From Oscillospiraceae bacterium (GTDB lineage Bacteria > Bacillota > Clostridia > Oscillospirales > Oscillospiraceae): a stretch of 64,000 bases of DNA. Position 1 is the stretch's first letter; each line of letters opens with the position of its first letter. The position numbers and the translations under genes were made by a program. Where the stretch lies: contig JAILFJ010000140.1 of the NCBI GenBank assembly GCA_024697625.1, forward strand, positions 1 through 64,000, in the 5' to 3' direction. Of this stretch, positions 16,444-26,019 are shown one piece after another. The notes beneath the pieces were generated by a model. That model saw only the letters and a list, made by a program, of their open reading frames with translations, made no database searches and was not told where the DNA came from.

Positions 16444-16489
16444 GGCAGGCAGCAGCCCCCACCCTTTCGGATGGGGGCTGCTGCCTGCC
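16444..16489. terminator. 18-base-pair hairpin between convergent trxB and lipoprotein genes
   Basis: Arms 16444-16461 and 16472-16489 (GGCAGGCAGCAGCCCCCA and complement), 10-base loop. Very stable, but no T-run on either strand; its place between convergent genes suggests a shared transcript end. Confidence 0.55.
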
Positions 16490-16520
16490 TGCGTCCGGAT
16501 CTCAGATCCGGCTCCCGGGT

Positions 16521-17843
16521 TCAGACCGGGACAAACACGGTGTTCTCGCCGGTCTGGTCGTTGACCCAGTGGAGCTTGCCGTTCTCCATATAGAAGCTGC
16601 CGCTGCCGCCGAAGCTCTCGTCCGTCACAGTGACGTTCTGCGTCGCGTCGGAGTAGGTCTCGACCCAGTAATGGGCGTTGTTGTAGGTCATGATATCGTT
16701 CTTGTAGACGCTTGCCGTCATCTGCCAGCGGCTGTGCTCCCAGGCGGAGCCGGCCCAGGAGATATCCGCGAACACGCTGCCCTCGCCCCAGTAGCTGAAG
16801 TCGATCTGGCAGCGGCCGGCGATCTCCTCGGCCCAGCGCCCCTCAAAGCCCTGGCGCTGTGCGGTGGGCTGGACGACGCTGCCCTGGCCCTGACCGCCCT
16901 GAACCGTGATGAGGGCCGAGGCGGTGTTGGAGGTGCCGAAGTTATTGCGGAAGGCGCAGTAGACCTTCCAACCGTTCAGGTTGGCCGGGATGTTCTTCAG
17001 CTGCATGGTGGCCTGGTCGCCGCCGACGATCTGGAGGCCGGGGAAGGCCGCGGCGACGTCGGTGTAGACCAGGTCGCTCCCGTCCGGGCTGACGAAGTGC
17101 CAGACGGCCCAGACGGCGTCCTCATATTTGGCGACGAACCAGGCGTTCGCCCCCGCCTGCACGGTTTCGGCGGTGGGGCTCTTGGTGACCTTCGGAGCCC
17201 CGGCGACGGTGCCGCCCGTGGAAGCGCCGGACACGGTGATGGTGGCGGGCTGGGTGTTCACGGAACCGAAGCTGTTGCTGAAGCGGCAGTAGACCTTCCA
17301 GCCGTTCAGAGCCTCGGGGATGCTCTCGAGGGTCATGTCCTTGGCATAGCCGTTGACGATCTTCAGGGTCTTGAACTGGTTCTGCGCATCGGTGTAGACG
17401 AGGTCTCTGGTCCCGTCCGGACTGACGAAGTGCCACTCGGCGTAGTCGGCGTTCTCATATCTTGTGACGAACTGGCACTTGCCGTTCACAGGGACCGTCT
17501 CGCCGGAGGGGTTCTTGGTGACGACGGGCAGCCTGGAGTTTGCCGGTGTCGGAGCCGGCGCAATCGGCGCGGGGGTCGGTGTGGGCATCGGCGTCGGTGT
17601 TGGGGTCGGCGTCGGCGTTGGGGTCGGAGTGGGTGTGGGTGTGGGGGCCGGCGTCGGCGTCGGCGTCGGCGTGGGTGTGGGTGTCGGCGTGGGTGTGGGT
17701 GTCGGGGCGGGGGTTGCCGTCTCGATGGTGATATTCGCCCCGGGATCGGGCGTGACGGTGCTGCTTCTGCGGCCCAGACCGCAGGCACTCAGAAGAAGCA
17801 CGCCCAGAAGCAGGCAGGCGAGCAGAATCGGTTTTTTCTTCAT
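16521..17843 (-). CDS. surface lipoprotein with proline-threonine stalk and two Ig-like repeats
   Basis: 440 residues. A lipoprotein signal with lipobox LLSAC (Cys21) is followed by a Pro-Thr stalk at about 45-105. Two related modules follow, both with (V)TK(N/S)[15 protein letters not shown] and LNGWKVYC, which look like bacterial Ig-like domains. A C-terminal domain of about 110 residues, rich in Trp and Tyr, was not recognised. It should be anchored on the outer face of the membrane, with the stalk spanning the wall. The start was set at the ATG at 17843 (GGGAGGGA upstream). Function is unknown; binding or adhesion is possible. Confidence 0.8.
   Translation of the reverse strand: MKKKPILLACLLLGVLLLSACGLGRRSSTVTPDPGANITIETATPAPTPTPTPTPTPTPTPTPTPAPTPTPTPTPTPTPTPTPTPMPTPTPAPIAPAPTPANSRLPVVTKNPSGETVPVNGKCQFVTRYENADYAEWHFVSPDGTRDLVYTDAQNQFKTLKIVNGYAKDMTLESIPEALNGWKVYCRFSNSFGSVNTQPATITVSGASTGGTVAGAPKVTKSPTAETVQAGANAWFVAKYEDAVWAVWHFVSPDGSDLVYTDVAAAFPGLQIVGGDQATMQLKNIPANLNGWKVYCAFRNNFGTSNTASALITVQGGQGQGSVVQPTAQRQGFEGRWAEEIAGRCQIDFSYWGEGSVFADISWAGSAWEHSRWQMTASVYKNDIMTYNNAHYWVETYSDATQNVTVTDESFGGSGSFYMENGKLHWVNDQTGENTVFVPV
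17570..17715. repeat. hexanucleotide-like repeat encoding the Pro-Thr stalk
   Basis: Alternating GTCGGC, GTGGGT and GTCGGT units (plus strand) encode the (PT)n stalk of the lipoprotein on the minus strand. Such tracts change length easily in units that keep the frame. Confidence 0.8.
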
Positions 17844-17877
17844 ACGGGATCCCTCCCATTCAGGTATTGATGAGGAC

Positions 17878-17906
17878 ATTTTACATCGGATCCGGCCGTC
17901 TGACAA
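17878..17906 (-). promoter_or_regulatory. lipoprotein promoter
   Basis: Minus strand: -35 TTGTCA (17901-17906), 17-base spacer, -10 TAAAAT (17878-17883). Confidence 0.55.
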
Positions 17907-17986
17907 CTAAAGAATTCATAATATGGCACGTAACGGCGCATGACGGAATGCGGGCGAAAAAAGACGTGCTCCGCGTGAAAAAATAA

Positions 17987-18015
17987 GAGACAAACGGAGA
18001 AGACTGTACTATAAT
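17987..18015 (+). promoter_or_regulatory. feoAB promoter
   Basis: -35-like GAGACA (17987-17992), 17-base spacer, -10 TATAAT (18010-18015). No Fur box was obvious by eye in the 17844-18070 gap. Confidence 0.5.
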
Positions 18016-18070
18016 AGGGACTGTGCAGCCGGCGATGCCGGAATGCTGAGAAGAAAAGAGGAACGCTGCA

Positions 18071-20503
18071 ATGAAGCTGAGTGCTTTGAAGCCGGGGCAG
18101 TCCGCCCGGATCACCGCAGTGGGCGGCGAGGGCGCGCTGCGCCAGCATTTTCTGGATATGGGTGTGATCCCCGATGCGGAGGTCACCGTGATCAAGCTTG
18201 CACCGATGGGCGACCCGATGGAACTGAGGATCCACGGATACGAGCTCACCCTGCGTCTCTCGGAGGCCGACAGGATCGAAACGGTTCCGATCGAGGCCGG
18301 CGCGGAGAACCGGGAGGATGCCTCGGGACAGAGCGGCGCCGCGGCGCATAAAAAAGCTCCGGAACGGGAAGCCGGAACGGAGAAGAGCGGGCCCGGGAGC
18401 CGGAAGGCCGCCTCGAAGCGCAGAAAGGCGGAGCATCCCGGCCTCGGCGAGGAGGGGCGCTTTCACCCGAAGGGGAGCGGGAATCCGGTGCCGGAGGGCA
18501 CGCTGCTGACCTTTGCCCTGGTGGGCAACCAGAACAGCGGCAAGACCACCCTGTTCAACCAGCTGACCGGCTCCAACCAGCACGTGGGGAACTTCCCGGG
18601 CGTGACGGTGGACCGGAAGGACGGCGTGATCCGCGGATACAGCGATACCCGGATTACCGATCTGCCGGGGATCTACTCCATGTCGCCGTATTCCAGCGAG
18701 GAGCGGGTATCCCGGAACTTTGTGCTGGACGAGAAGCCCAGCGCCATCATCAACATCGTGGACGCCACGAACATCGAGCGCAACCTGTATCTGACCATGC
18801 AGCTGCTGGAAATGAATATCCCCATGGTTCTCGCCCTGAACATGATGGACGAGCTCCACGGGAACGGAGGCACGGTGGACGTCAACACGATGGAAGCCAT
18901 GCTGGGGGTGCCGGTGGTGCCGATCTCGGCCGCGCGGAACGAGGGCGTGGACGAGCTGGTGCGCCATGCCGTCCACATCGCCCGGTACCAGGAGAGGCCC
19001 GTCCGGCAGGACTTCTGCGGGGCGGAGGATCACGGCGGCGCCGTACACCGCGCCCTGCACGCGGTCTGCCATCTGATCGAGGACCACGCGGCCCGGGTCG
19101 GACTGCCGCTGCGCTTTGCCGCCGCCAAGCTCCTGGAGGGAGACCCGGTGGTCGCCGAGCAGCTGGAGCTGGACCCGAACGAGACCGAGATGCTGGAGCA
19201 TATCATCCTGCAGATGGAGGCGGAGCGGGGCCTGGACCACAGCGCCGCCATGGCGGGGATGCGCTTTGACTTCATCAGGAAGGTCTGCGAGGCCTGTGTG
19301 ATCAAGCCCCATGAGAGCCGGGAGCATATCCGCAGCCGGAAGCTGGACGAAGCGCTGACGGGCAAGTACACGGCCATCCCGGTGTTCGTAGGCATCATGG
19401 CGCTGGTGTTCTATCTGACCTTCTTCCTCATCGGCCCGTTCTTTCAGGACCTGCTGGCCGAAGGGATCGACGCGCTGAAGGCGCTGGTGCAGCAGGGGAT
19501 GGAGGCGCTGCACTTCAACAGCGCGTTCCAGAGTCTCGTGCTGGACGGCATCTTTGAGGGCGTCGGCACGGTGGTGAGCTTCCTGCCCATCATCGTCATC
19601 CTGTTCTTCTTCCTGTCCATGCTGGAGGACAGCGGATATATCGCCCGCGTGGCCTTCGTGATGGACCGGCTGCTGCGCCGCATCGGCCTCTCCGGCCGGA
19701 GCATCGTCCCCATGCTGATCGGCTTCGGCTGTACGGTGCCCGCGGTCATGTCCACGCGCACCCTGCCCAGCGAGCGGGACCGGCGTCTGACCATCCTGCT
19801 GACGCCCTTCATGTCCTGCACGGCGAAGCTCCCGATCTACGGCTTCTTTGTCAGCGCCTTCTTCCCGGAGCGGAGCTGGCTCATTATCACGGGGCTGTAT
19901 CTGCTGGGGATCGTCACGGGGGTCCTGGCAGCGCTCCTGTTCAAGACGACGCTGTTCCGGGGCGAGGCCGTCCCCTTTGTGATGGAGCTTCCGAACTACC
20001 GGCTGCCGAGCTGGCGGAACGTGAGCCAGCTGCTCTGGGAGAAGAGCAAGGACTTCCTGCACAGGGCCTTTTCGATCATCCTGATCGCCACCATCGCGGT
20101 GTGGTTCCTCAGCAGCTTTGACTTCCGCCTCAATCCGGTGGAGAGCTCCCACGACAGCATCCTGGCGGCGGTCTCGGGGCTGCTGGTGCCGCTGATGAAA
20201 CCCGTCGGCCTCGGAGACTGGCGGATCGTCACCTCGCTGATCAGCGGGTTCATGGCCAAGGAGAGCGTGGTCTCGGTGATGGAGACCCTGTTCAGCGACG
20301 GGGTGACCGCCATCGGGGCGCTGTCCGCGGCCTCCATGCTGGCCTTCAGCCTGCTCTATACCCCCTGCGTGGCGGCGGTGGCCGCCATACGCAGGGAGCT
20401 GGGCCGGGGCTGGGCCGTCGGGGTCGTGCTGTGGCAGTGCGGCATCGCGTGGGTCATGGCGCTCCTCGTCCGGCTGATCGGCATGGCCTGCGGCCTCGGC
20501 TGA
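18071..20503 (+). CDS. feoB: FeoA-FeoB fusion, ferrous iron transporter
   Basis: 810 residues. Residues 1-75 are a FeoA (SH3-like) domain (LSALKPGQSARI ... LRIHGYELTLR). A charged linker of about 70 residues rich in Lys, Glu and Gly follows. The FeoB G-protein domain has G1 GNQNSGKT (152-159), G3 DLPG (197-200) and G4 NMMD. The C-terminal half holds the membrane core with gate motifs typical of FeoB (LIGFGCTVPAVMSTRTL, LTPFMSCTAKLPIY). It imports Fe2+ across the membrane under GTPase control, which fits an anaerobe with iron-sulfur enzymes such as NrdG. The gene ends 11 bases from the convergent LUD gene. Confidence 0.93.
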   Translation: MKLSALKPGQSARITAVGGEGALRQHFLDMGVIPDAEVTVIKLAPMGDPMELRIHGYELTLRLSEADRIETVPIEAGAENREDASGQSGAAAHKKAPEREAGTEKSGPGSRKAASKRRKAEHPGLGEEGRFHPKGSGNPVPEGTLLTFALVGNQNSGKTTLFNQLTGSNQHVGNFPGVTVDRKDGVIRGYSDTRITDLPGIYSMSPYSSEERVSRNFVLDEKPSAIINIVDATNIERNLYLTMQLLEMNIPMVLALNMMDELHGNGGTVDVNTMEAMLGVPVVPISAARNEGVDELVRHAVHIARYQERPVRQDFCGAEDHGGAVHRALHAVCHLIEDHAARVGLPLRFAAAKLLEGDPVVAEQLELDPNETEMLEHIILQMEAERGLDHSAAMAGMRFDFIRKVCEACVIKPHESREHIRSRKLDEALTGKYTAIPVFVGIMALVFYLTFFLIGPFFQDLLAEGIDALKALVQQGMEALHFNSAFQSLVLDGIFEGVGTVVSFLPIIVILFFFLSMLEDSGYIARVAFVMDRLLRRIGLSGRSIVPMLIGFGCTVPAVMSTRTLPSERDRRLTILLTPFMSCTAKLPIYGFFVSAFFPERSWLIITGLYLLGIVTGVLAALLFKTTLFRGEAVPFVMELPNYRLPSWRNVSQLLWEKSKDFLHRAFSIILIATIAVWFLSSFDFRLNPVESSHDSILAAVSGLLVPLMKPVGLGDWRIVTSLISGFMAKESVVSVMETLFSDGVTAIGALSAASMLAFSLLYTPCVAAVAAIRRELGRGWAVGVVLWQCGIAWVMALLVRLIGMACGLG

Positions 20504-20514
20504 GGAGAGGAAAA

Positions 20515-21144
20515 TCAGAATCCCAGACTGTCGTTTACCAGGATCACGTGGATCCGGCCCGGCTGCCGCGAGAAGCGGGTGATGAGAAACTGACAGCAGA
20601 TGGTATCCGGCGACTTGCAGTTCATGCAGGCGCCGGTTTTTGAACAGGGCGTGGAGAGACCGAAGCGCTGGGCGTTGGTGGTCGCGGCCACGTTTCTCGC
20701 CCGCTTGATGGCTCCGTCCACGTCGCTGCAGACCTTGTTCATGCCGACGATGAAGACCAGCTTCTTCGGCCCGAAGGCGATGGCGGAGACCCGGTTTGCG
20801 TTCCCGTCGATGTTGACGAGCTCGCCGTCCTCCGTGATCGCGTTGCAGCTTGCGAGGAACACGTCCGCATCATAGGCCATCAGCGCGGCGGCCCGCTTGT
20901 CCTCCCACTCGTCGCGGTCGATAAAGTTCCGGTTCCCAGCCTTCAGCGCTGCCGGGAGGCCGATCTCGTGCACACTCATGCCGCCGCCCATGGTCACGGT
21001 GCTCCCCTCGGGGATCAGCGACAGGGCGAGCTGCAGCGCGTCCTCCTTATTCTCAGCGTAGTAGCCTGCCATGTTGCGGGACTGCAGCCCTTTGATGACC
21101 TTCTGCGCAAGAAGCGCATTGCGTTTCACGATGTTTTCGTTCAT
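20515..21144 (-). CDS. LUD-domain protein (LutC/YkgG-like lactate utilisation family)
   Basis: 209 residues. GSTVTMGGGMSVHEIGL resembles the conserved nucleotide/CoA-transferase-like fold of the LUD domain, and ADVFLASCNAITEDGELVNIDGNANRVSA the family's central strand and loop. A Cys-rich segment TPCSKTGACMNCKSPDTICC near residue 165 is typical of the stand-alone clostridial form, which may bind a metal. LutA and LutB partners are absent nearby, so a role in lactate oxidation cannot be assumed. It lies downstream of pfkA on the same strand, with AGGGGGAA before its ATG. Confidence 0.8.
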   Translation of the reverse strand: MNENIVKRNALLAQKVIKGLQSRNMAGYYAENKEDALQLALSLIPEGSTVTMGGGMSVHEIGLPAALKAGNRNFIDRDEWEDKRAAALMAYDADVFLASCNAITEDGELVNIDGNANRVSAIAFGPKKLVFIVGMNKVCSDVDGAIKRARNVAATTNAQRFGLSTPCSKTGACMNCKSPDTICCQFLITRFSRQPGRIHVILVNDSLGF

Positions 21145-21207
21145 TGTCCGGTTCCCCCTTGTGTATCCGTGTGGATCAGTTTTTTCGACCAGTTTTTTCG
21201 GGCTGCG

Positions 21208-22197
21208 TCAGGGCGCGGTGCTGCGAACTGCGCCGAACTGCATGACCTCCATGATGCGATAGCGGTCCATCTGCAGATGCTTCTTACGGGTCAGGGCCTC
21301 CTCGATGGGAATCTCGACGATCCCGCCCTCCTGCGTCGCGATGATGCAGTTGCCGCGGCCCTCCGCGAAGGCCATGATGGCGTGGTATCCCATGCGCGTG
21401 GCGGTCTCGCGGTCGCGCCCGGTCGGTGCGCCGCCGCGCTGGATGTGTCCGAGGACGGTGATGCGGGGCTCGATGCCCAGGGCTTCCTTGATCTTCTGGC
21501 CGATCTCGAAGGCGCTTCCCACACCCTCGGCCACGACGATCATGAAGTGGGTGTTGCCGGCGAGGCGGTATTCCCGGATGCGCTCGACGACGTCCTTCTC
21601 AAAATCCAGAGGCTTCTCGGGCACCAGGACGGCCGTGGCGCCCACCGCGATGCCGACGTACAGCGCGAGGAAGCCCGCGTTTCGGCCCATGACCTCGACC
21701 ACCGAGCAGCGCTCGTGGGACTGCATGGTGTCGCGGAGCTTGTCGATGCACTCGATGGCGGTGTTGCAGGCAGAGTCAAAACCGATGGTATAGTTTGTGC
21801 AGCCCACGTCGTTGTCGATGGTCGCAGGAACCCCGACGACGGGGATCCCGAGCCTCGAGAGCTCCAGCGCGCCGCGGAAGGTGCCGTCTCCGCCGATGGC
21901 GACGACGCCCTCGATGCCGAGCATCTTGCAGGTGGACACCGCCTTCTGGCGACCGGCCTCGGTCATGAAGTCATCACTCCTCGCGGTATAGAGGATGGTC
22001 CCGCCGCGGGAGAGGATGTGGCCGACGCTGCTGCTGTCCAGACGGACAAAGTCCCCGTTGATGAGGCCCTGCCAGCCGCGGCGGATCCCGATGCATTCGA
22101 TCCCGCAGGCGACCGCCGTCCTCACTACCGCACGCACCGCGGCGTTCATGCCCGGCGCGTCACCTCCGCTTGTCAGTACTCCGATACGTTTGATCAT
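21208..22197 (-). CDS. pfkA: ATP-dependent 6-phosphofructokinase
   Basis: 329 residues. The ATP loop is GVLTSGGDAPGMNA, GGDGTF carries the Gly that favours ATP over pyrophosphate, and PATIDND contains the catalytic Asp. RNAGFLAL and GHIQRGGAPTGRDR are substrate and effector segments of bacterial PfkA. It phosphorylates fructose 6-phosphate, the committed step of glycolysis. AAAGGGG lies about 10 bases before the ATG. LUD follows on the same strand. Confidence 0.95.
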   Translation of the reverse strand: MIKRIGVLTSGGDAPGMNAAVRAVVRTAVACGIECIGIRRGWQGLINGDFVRLDSSSVGHILSRGGTILYTARSDDFMTEAGRQKAVSTCKMLGIEGVVAIGGDGTFRGALELSRLGIPVVGVPATIDNDVGCTNYTIGFDSACNTAIECIDKLRDTMQSHERCSVVEVMGRNAGFLALYVGIAVGATAVLVPEKPLDFEKDVVERIREYRLAGNTHFMIVVAEGVGSAFEIGQKIKEALGIEPRITVLGHIQRGGAPTGRDRETATRMGYHAIMAFAEGRGNCIIATQEGGIVEIPIEEALTRKKHLQMDRYRIMEVMQFGAVRSTAP

Positions 22198-22271
22198 CTC
22201 AGTAGATTCCCCTTTCTCTTATTTCCGGTTCAATTTTGATATGTTTCTCAGCTCAGATGCTGTGTTTCCGC

Positions 22272-22520
22272 TCAGACAAAGCGCACCACATCGTCAAAGG
22301 CGCGCTTGGGGACATAGTAGTTGCGGTCTTCGTCCACATAGTACTTGAGGTCTCCGTCCTCCGGGACCGGAACCACGACGCTGCTGTGGGCGGGTTTGCC
22401 GAGGGCGACGACAAGGCGGATCTGGTCCTCCTCGGGCACGGAGAGGAGCTCGCGGATCCCGGGGATATTGATGGCGCCCATGAGGCAGCTCCCCATGCCG
22501 GCACCCCTGAGGCTTATAGG
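22272..22520 (-). pseudogene. C-terminal remnant of a nitroreductase-family gene
   Basis: From about 22520 the frame reads GAGMGSCLMGAINIPG, then LVVALGKP, YYVDED and VPKRAFDDVV, which match the last third of nitroreductase-fold flavoproteins (GLGSCWxGA, VxALG, HVPKR). The FMN-binding N-terminal two thirds are missing: the upstream sequence is unrelated and no start with a ribosome site is present. A 74-codon frame from the ATG at 22496 could be translated but would not fold as the enzyme. Confidence 0.65.
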
Positions 22521-22642
22521 GCTATCATAGCAGAAAAGCCGAAGCCTGACAACCGGAAATAAGCCCCCCTGTGCACCGGCCGGCTGCAGACCAGAGAGTG
22601 CGGCTCAGACAGAGAACACACAGTCCGGACAGAGAGGGGCGT

Positions 22643-24295
22643 TCAGTCTGAGGAAGCCCGCTCCGGGAGAATCAGGTGCAGCCATTGGGTTTTGTCGACG
22701 GTGATCTCGGGATGGCAGGAGATATAGTCCATGATCAGCTCCACGATTTCGGTGGGGCTGTTTTTGACGACCTCGCAGCCAGTGTAGCACTCATAACCGC
22801 CGGCGCCCGAAGCGCGGTAGTTGTTCAGACACAGGGTCAGAGACTCGCTGTCAGTGAGCTCGCGGCCGTTTCGCCGGATGGAGGTCACGCGCTGCCCGAA
22901 GGGAGCGGAGATATCAACGGTGACCTCGATGCCGGCAAAGTAGTCGAAGTTATAGTGTTCGACCTTCGGCCTGAGGAAGTGCTCGCTGACCCGGAGCGCG
23001 CCGGTTTCGTCCAGATCGAAGTATTCCGCACTGCGCTCCAGCGCCTGACGGAGCACCTCCCGGCTGACGCGCAGGGTGCAGAGCGTGTTGGGATAGATAT
23101 AGGTCGCCACCACGTCGCGGATGCTGATCTCGCGCTCGAAGCCGCGGATCTCGTTTCCGAGGCAGGTGACAGAGAGCTCGGCGCCGGAGGCCCAGAGCTG
23201 GACCTGGTTAAAGAAGTTTGCGATGAGGCTGCCGCGGGCGGCCATGCGGATGGGGCTGTCCGGGACCAGCGGGCAGTCCAGATGCCCGACGGGGCGGTCA
23301 AGCCATGCGGAAATCTCCTGATCCAGCGGCTCCAGGAAGGCGGCCATCTCCGGATGCACCGCTGCGCCGGCGGGGATGAGACGGGTCTCGATGTGCCTTG
23401 CAGGAGCTGCGGCAGCAGACGGACCGGATGGGAGAGCAGCTGCGGCGGCAGGCTTCCCTGTATCTGCGCTGCTCCCGGGGCTCCGGGTGTTCCCGGTGTC
23501 CGGGGAGGCAGGCAGGTCCTCAACGGTGACGGTGCATCGGATGAAGCTCCTGGCCTTGTCCGGGGGCTGGCAACTGTGGGTCCCGAAGAGCTCCGCGCTC
23601 TCCAGCGGCATGTGCTGGTGGCCGGTGAGCAGGAGGTCAAAGTCCAGATCCCGGCAGATCTCCCAGGCGCGGTTCTCGCCGGTGTCGGAGAGCAGCCTGC
23701 CGGTCTGCAGATCGCGCTCGAAGCCGCCGTGGTAGATGCAGACGGTGAGCTCGGCTCCTGCGGCCTTCAGCTCCGCGAGGGCGGAGCGGGCGGCGGCGAC
23801 GGGGTCGGAGACGGTGATCCCGACGAGGTGCTCCGGCTTTTCCCAGACGTTGATGAAGTCCGTGACAATCCCGGTGAGACCGACCCGGAGGCCGTTGGCC
23901 AGCGTCACGAGAGCGGTTTTGCGCACGGCGGGCAGGCCCTCGACGTTGGCACAGAGACAGACGGCGCTGAGGCTGTTCAGGTAGCGCTCGAGAGGCTCCC
24001 GGCCGTAGTTGAAGTCGTGGTTCCCCAGGGTGACGAAGTCATAGCCGGCCAGATTCATGAGTGCGGCGGGGATGTCGGGACCGGCGCTGCCGGGCTCCTG
24101 CCGGGACAGCCAGTAGGTGAAGGGGCTGCCCTGAAGCGTATCGCCGCCGTCGATGACGAGGGTGTTTCCGTCCTTGCGGAAGCTGGCCGCACAGCAGGAA
24201 AGCCCGGTGGGCGCGGCGGCGTTGGCCGCGTAGTCCACCGGGGAAAAGTATCCGTGGGTGTCGCTGGTATAGTATACCGTAAGCTGTCTGGGCAT
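22643..24295 (-). CDS. 5'-nucleotidase / cyclic-nucleotide phosphodiesterase-type metallophosphoesterase
   Basis: 550 residues, two domains. The calcineurin-like part shows SDTHGY, DGGDTLQGSP, LGNHDFNYG and LLTGHQHM, the metal ligands of the UshA/CpdB family. The C-terminal part (after about 330) has the substrate-binding nucleotidase domain with NNYRASGAGGYECY near residue 495. No signal peptide is present, unlike UshA, so it should act in the cytoplasm. It starts 4 bases after the second phnE gene, so it is the last gene of the phn-type operon and probably releases phosphate from the imported compound. Confidence 0.88.
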   Translation of the reverse strand: MPRQLTVYYTSDTHGYFSPVDYAANAAAPTGLSCCAASFRKDGNTLVIDGGDTLQGSPFTYWLSRQEPGSAGPDIPAALMNLAGYDFVTLGNHDFNYGREPLERYLNSLSAVCLCANVEGLPAVRKTALVTLANGLRVGLTGIVTDFINVWEKPEHLVGITVSDPVAAARSALAELKAAGAELTVCIYHGGFERDLQTGRLLSDTGENRAWEICRDLDFDLLLTGHQHMPLESAELFGTHSCQPPDKARSFIRCTVTVEDLPASPDTGNTRSPGSSADTGKPAAAAALPSGPSAAAAPARHIETRLIPAGAAVHPEMAAFLEPLDQEISAWLDRPVGHLDCPLVPDSPIRMAARGSLIANFFNQVQLWASGAELSVTCLGNEIRGFEREISIRDVVATYIYPNTLCTLRVSREVLRQALERSAEYFDLDETGALRVSEHFLRPKVEHYNFDYFAGIEVTVDISAPFGQRVTSIRRNGRELTDSESLTLCLNNYRASGAGGYECYTGCEVVKNSPTEIVELIMDYISCHPEITVDKTQWLHLILPERASSD

Positions 24296-24299
24296 GGGC

Positions 24300-25151
24300 C
24301 TATTCTCCGTGGGCGAGCTTCCGGCGGACCCGGGTCGAGATGAACTCGATGATCAGTACCAGAACCATGAGGCCCCACACGAACGAGCCGACCATCGCCC
24401 AGCGGCGGCTGTTGAGGCACTGGACCAGCGAGGCGCCGATGCCGCCCGCGCCGACAATGCCGAGGGTGGTGGCATCCTTGAGGTTGATGTCGAAGCGGTA
24501 GATGGTGGCGGAGATGAAGCTGGCCGTGAGCTGCGGGATGACGCCGTAGCGGATCTTCTGAAAGGCCGTGCAGCCCATGGCGTCCAGACTCTCCAGAATG
24601 TGGGTGTCCAGGTCCTCGATGGCGGTGATGTACATCTTCGAGATCATGCCAATGGAGCACACCGATTGGGTGATGACACCGCAGGCGGCGCCGGGACCGG
24701 TGACACGGATCCACATCAGGGCCCAGACAAGGCTCGGGATCGTCCGGATCATCAGGATCACCACGCGGAAGAGATAGGCCACGGGTTTCGGCATGATGTT
24801 GGTCGAGGCCAGAAAGGCAAAGGGGATGGCCAGGATGGCCCCGAACAGCGTGCCGAGCACGGCGATGGCCATGGTCTGCAGAAGCAGGTAGGGGACGTCG
24901 GTCTCGCCGGTGCCGAACATCAGCTTCAGGTCGGGATGCGTGACGCCGCTGATGACGCCCCGGGCGACCTCGCGGCCGGTCACGGTGAGCCCCTCAAAAT
25001 GGATGCTGGAGCCGGACCAGGTGACCAGCACGACCAGGATCAGGACGATCAGGGTATAGAGCAGCCACTTTCTGGGCCGGTTGGCGTACATCTCGGCGAC
25101 CGTGAGCTTACGGTCCAGGGACTGTTCCAGTTTTTCCAGTTTTTCAGCCAT
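24300..25151 (-). CDS. phnE: phosphonate-type ABC transporter permease (second PhnE)
   Basis: 283 residues with about six membrane segments. The coupling loop matches the PhnE form: ESLDAMGCTAFQKIRYGVIPQ (EAA motif, with G at its conserved place). It is a paralogue of the preceding gene, and both are needed to form a heterodimeric channel. GAGAGGAGG precedes the ATG. It lies between the first phnE and the phosphoesterase gene. Confidence 0.9.
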   Translation of the reverse strand: MAEKLEKLEQSLDRKLTVAEMYANRPRKWLLYTLIVLILVVLVTWSGSSIHFEGLTVTGREVARGVISGVTHPDLKLMFGTGETDVPYLLLQTMAIAVLGTLFGAILAIPFAFLASTNIMPKPVAYLFRVVILMIRTIPSLVWALMWIRVTGPGAACGVITQSVCSIGMISKMYITAIEDLDTHILESLDAMGCTAFQKIRYGVIPQLTASFISATIYRFDINLKDATTLGIVGAGGIGASLVQCLNSRRWAMVGSFVWGLMVLVLIIEFISTRVRRKLAHGE

Positions 25152-25164
25152 GTCGTGCCTCCTC

Positions 25165-26016
25165 TCAGCTCAGCTTTTTCCGCAGGTACTCGCTGAAGAA
25201 CTCGATCGCGACAACGACGACGAAGAGACTGAGCAGCACCATGCCGAGCCCGTTGTAGTCACGCCAGCCGATCCGCTCGTTGATGGTGATGCCGAGGCCG
25301 CCCGCGCCGACATAGCCCAGGATGGCGGAGGCACGGACGTTCATCTCGAAGCAGTACAGGCTGTGGCTCAGGTAGACCGGAAGAATCTGGGGGACGCAGG
25401 CGGACCAGAAGGCCTGGAACTTGTTGGCGCCCAGAGCCTCCATGGCCTCGAAGGGGCCCATGTCGATGGTCTCGATGCTCTCGTAGAGCATCTTGGCGAC
25501 AATGCCGAAGGTGAAGATCGCGATGGCGAGGGTGCCGGCGAAGGTGCCCAGACCGAAAACCAGCGCGCAGACCAGCGCGATGACCAGCGTGGGGAGCGTG
25601 CGGATGAGGGCCAGGATGAAACGGAATACGCCGACGATGATCCGGCTTCTGCAGATGTTGGTGGAGGAGAGAACGGCCACCGGCAGCGCGACGAGGCAGC
25701 CGATGACGGTGCCGAGGACCGACATCTTGATGGTATCGACGAGGGGGCCGACGACCTTTCCGAAGAACTCCCACTTCGGATGAAACAGCTTCACAAAGAG
25801 GTCCAGAAGCTTGTTGAACTTCCTGACGATCAGGCTGAGGTCGAAGCCCGTCATCTGCAGGGACAGCCAGACCGCGATGAGAAGCAGCAGCAGGATCAGC
25901 GGGGCCCGGCTGCGGCGGCGCACGGTGGAGTGGCCGTTCGGAAGCGTGATCACCTGGGGCTTGAAGATCCGGTCAAACCAGGTCAGCTTCAGAGGGGCGG
26001 TGTTCTCGTTTTCCAT
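25165..26016 (-). CDS. phnE: phosphonate-type ABC transporter permease (first PhnE)
   Basis: 283 residues, about six membrane segments. The EAA loop reads EAMEALGANKFQAFWSACVPQ, and the last segments FEMNVRASAILGYVGAGGLG are characteristic of PhnE. The N-terminus carries a cytosolic stretch of about 35 residues. The start is 3 bases past the phnC stop; GGAGAG from the end of phnC serves as its ribosome site. Confidence 0.9.
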   Translation of the reverse strand: MENENTAPLKLTWFDRIFKPQVITLPNGHSTVRRRSRAPLILLLLLIAVWLSLQMTGFDLSLIVRKFNKLLDLFVKLFHPKWEFFGKVVGPLVDTIKMSVLGTVIGCLVALPVAVLSSTNICRSRIIVGVFRFILALIRTLPTLVIALVCALVFGLGTFAGTLAIAIFTFGIVAKMLYESIETIDMGPFEAMEALGANKFQAFWSACVPQILPVYLSHSLYCFEMNVRASAILGYVGAGGLGITINERIGWRDYNGLGMVLLSLFVVVVAIEFFSEYLRKKLS

Positions 26017-26019
26017 GCT

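Noticed and set aside
13046-16462. A very long open frame on the minus strand opposite nrdD and trxB
   Set aside because: It is the antisense shadow of GC-rich coding sequence; its translation is low-complexity (Val, Leu, Gly, Arg-rich), has no motif, and the plus strand carries two clear enzymes.
17840-20152. Long minus-strand frame opposite feoAB
   Set aside because: Shadow of the FeoAB gene; His/Arg/Gln-rich translation with no family features and no ribosome site.
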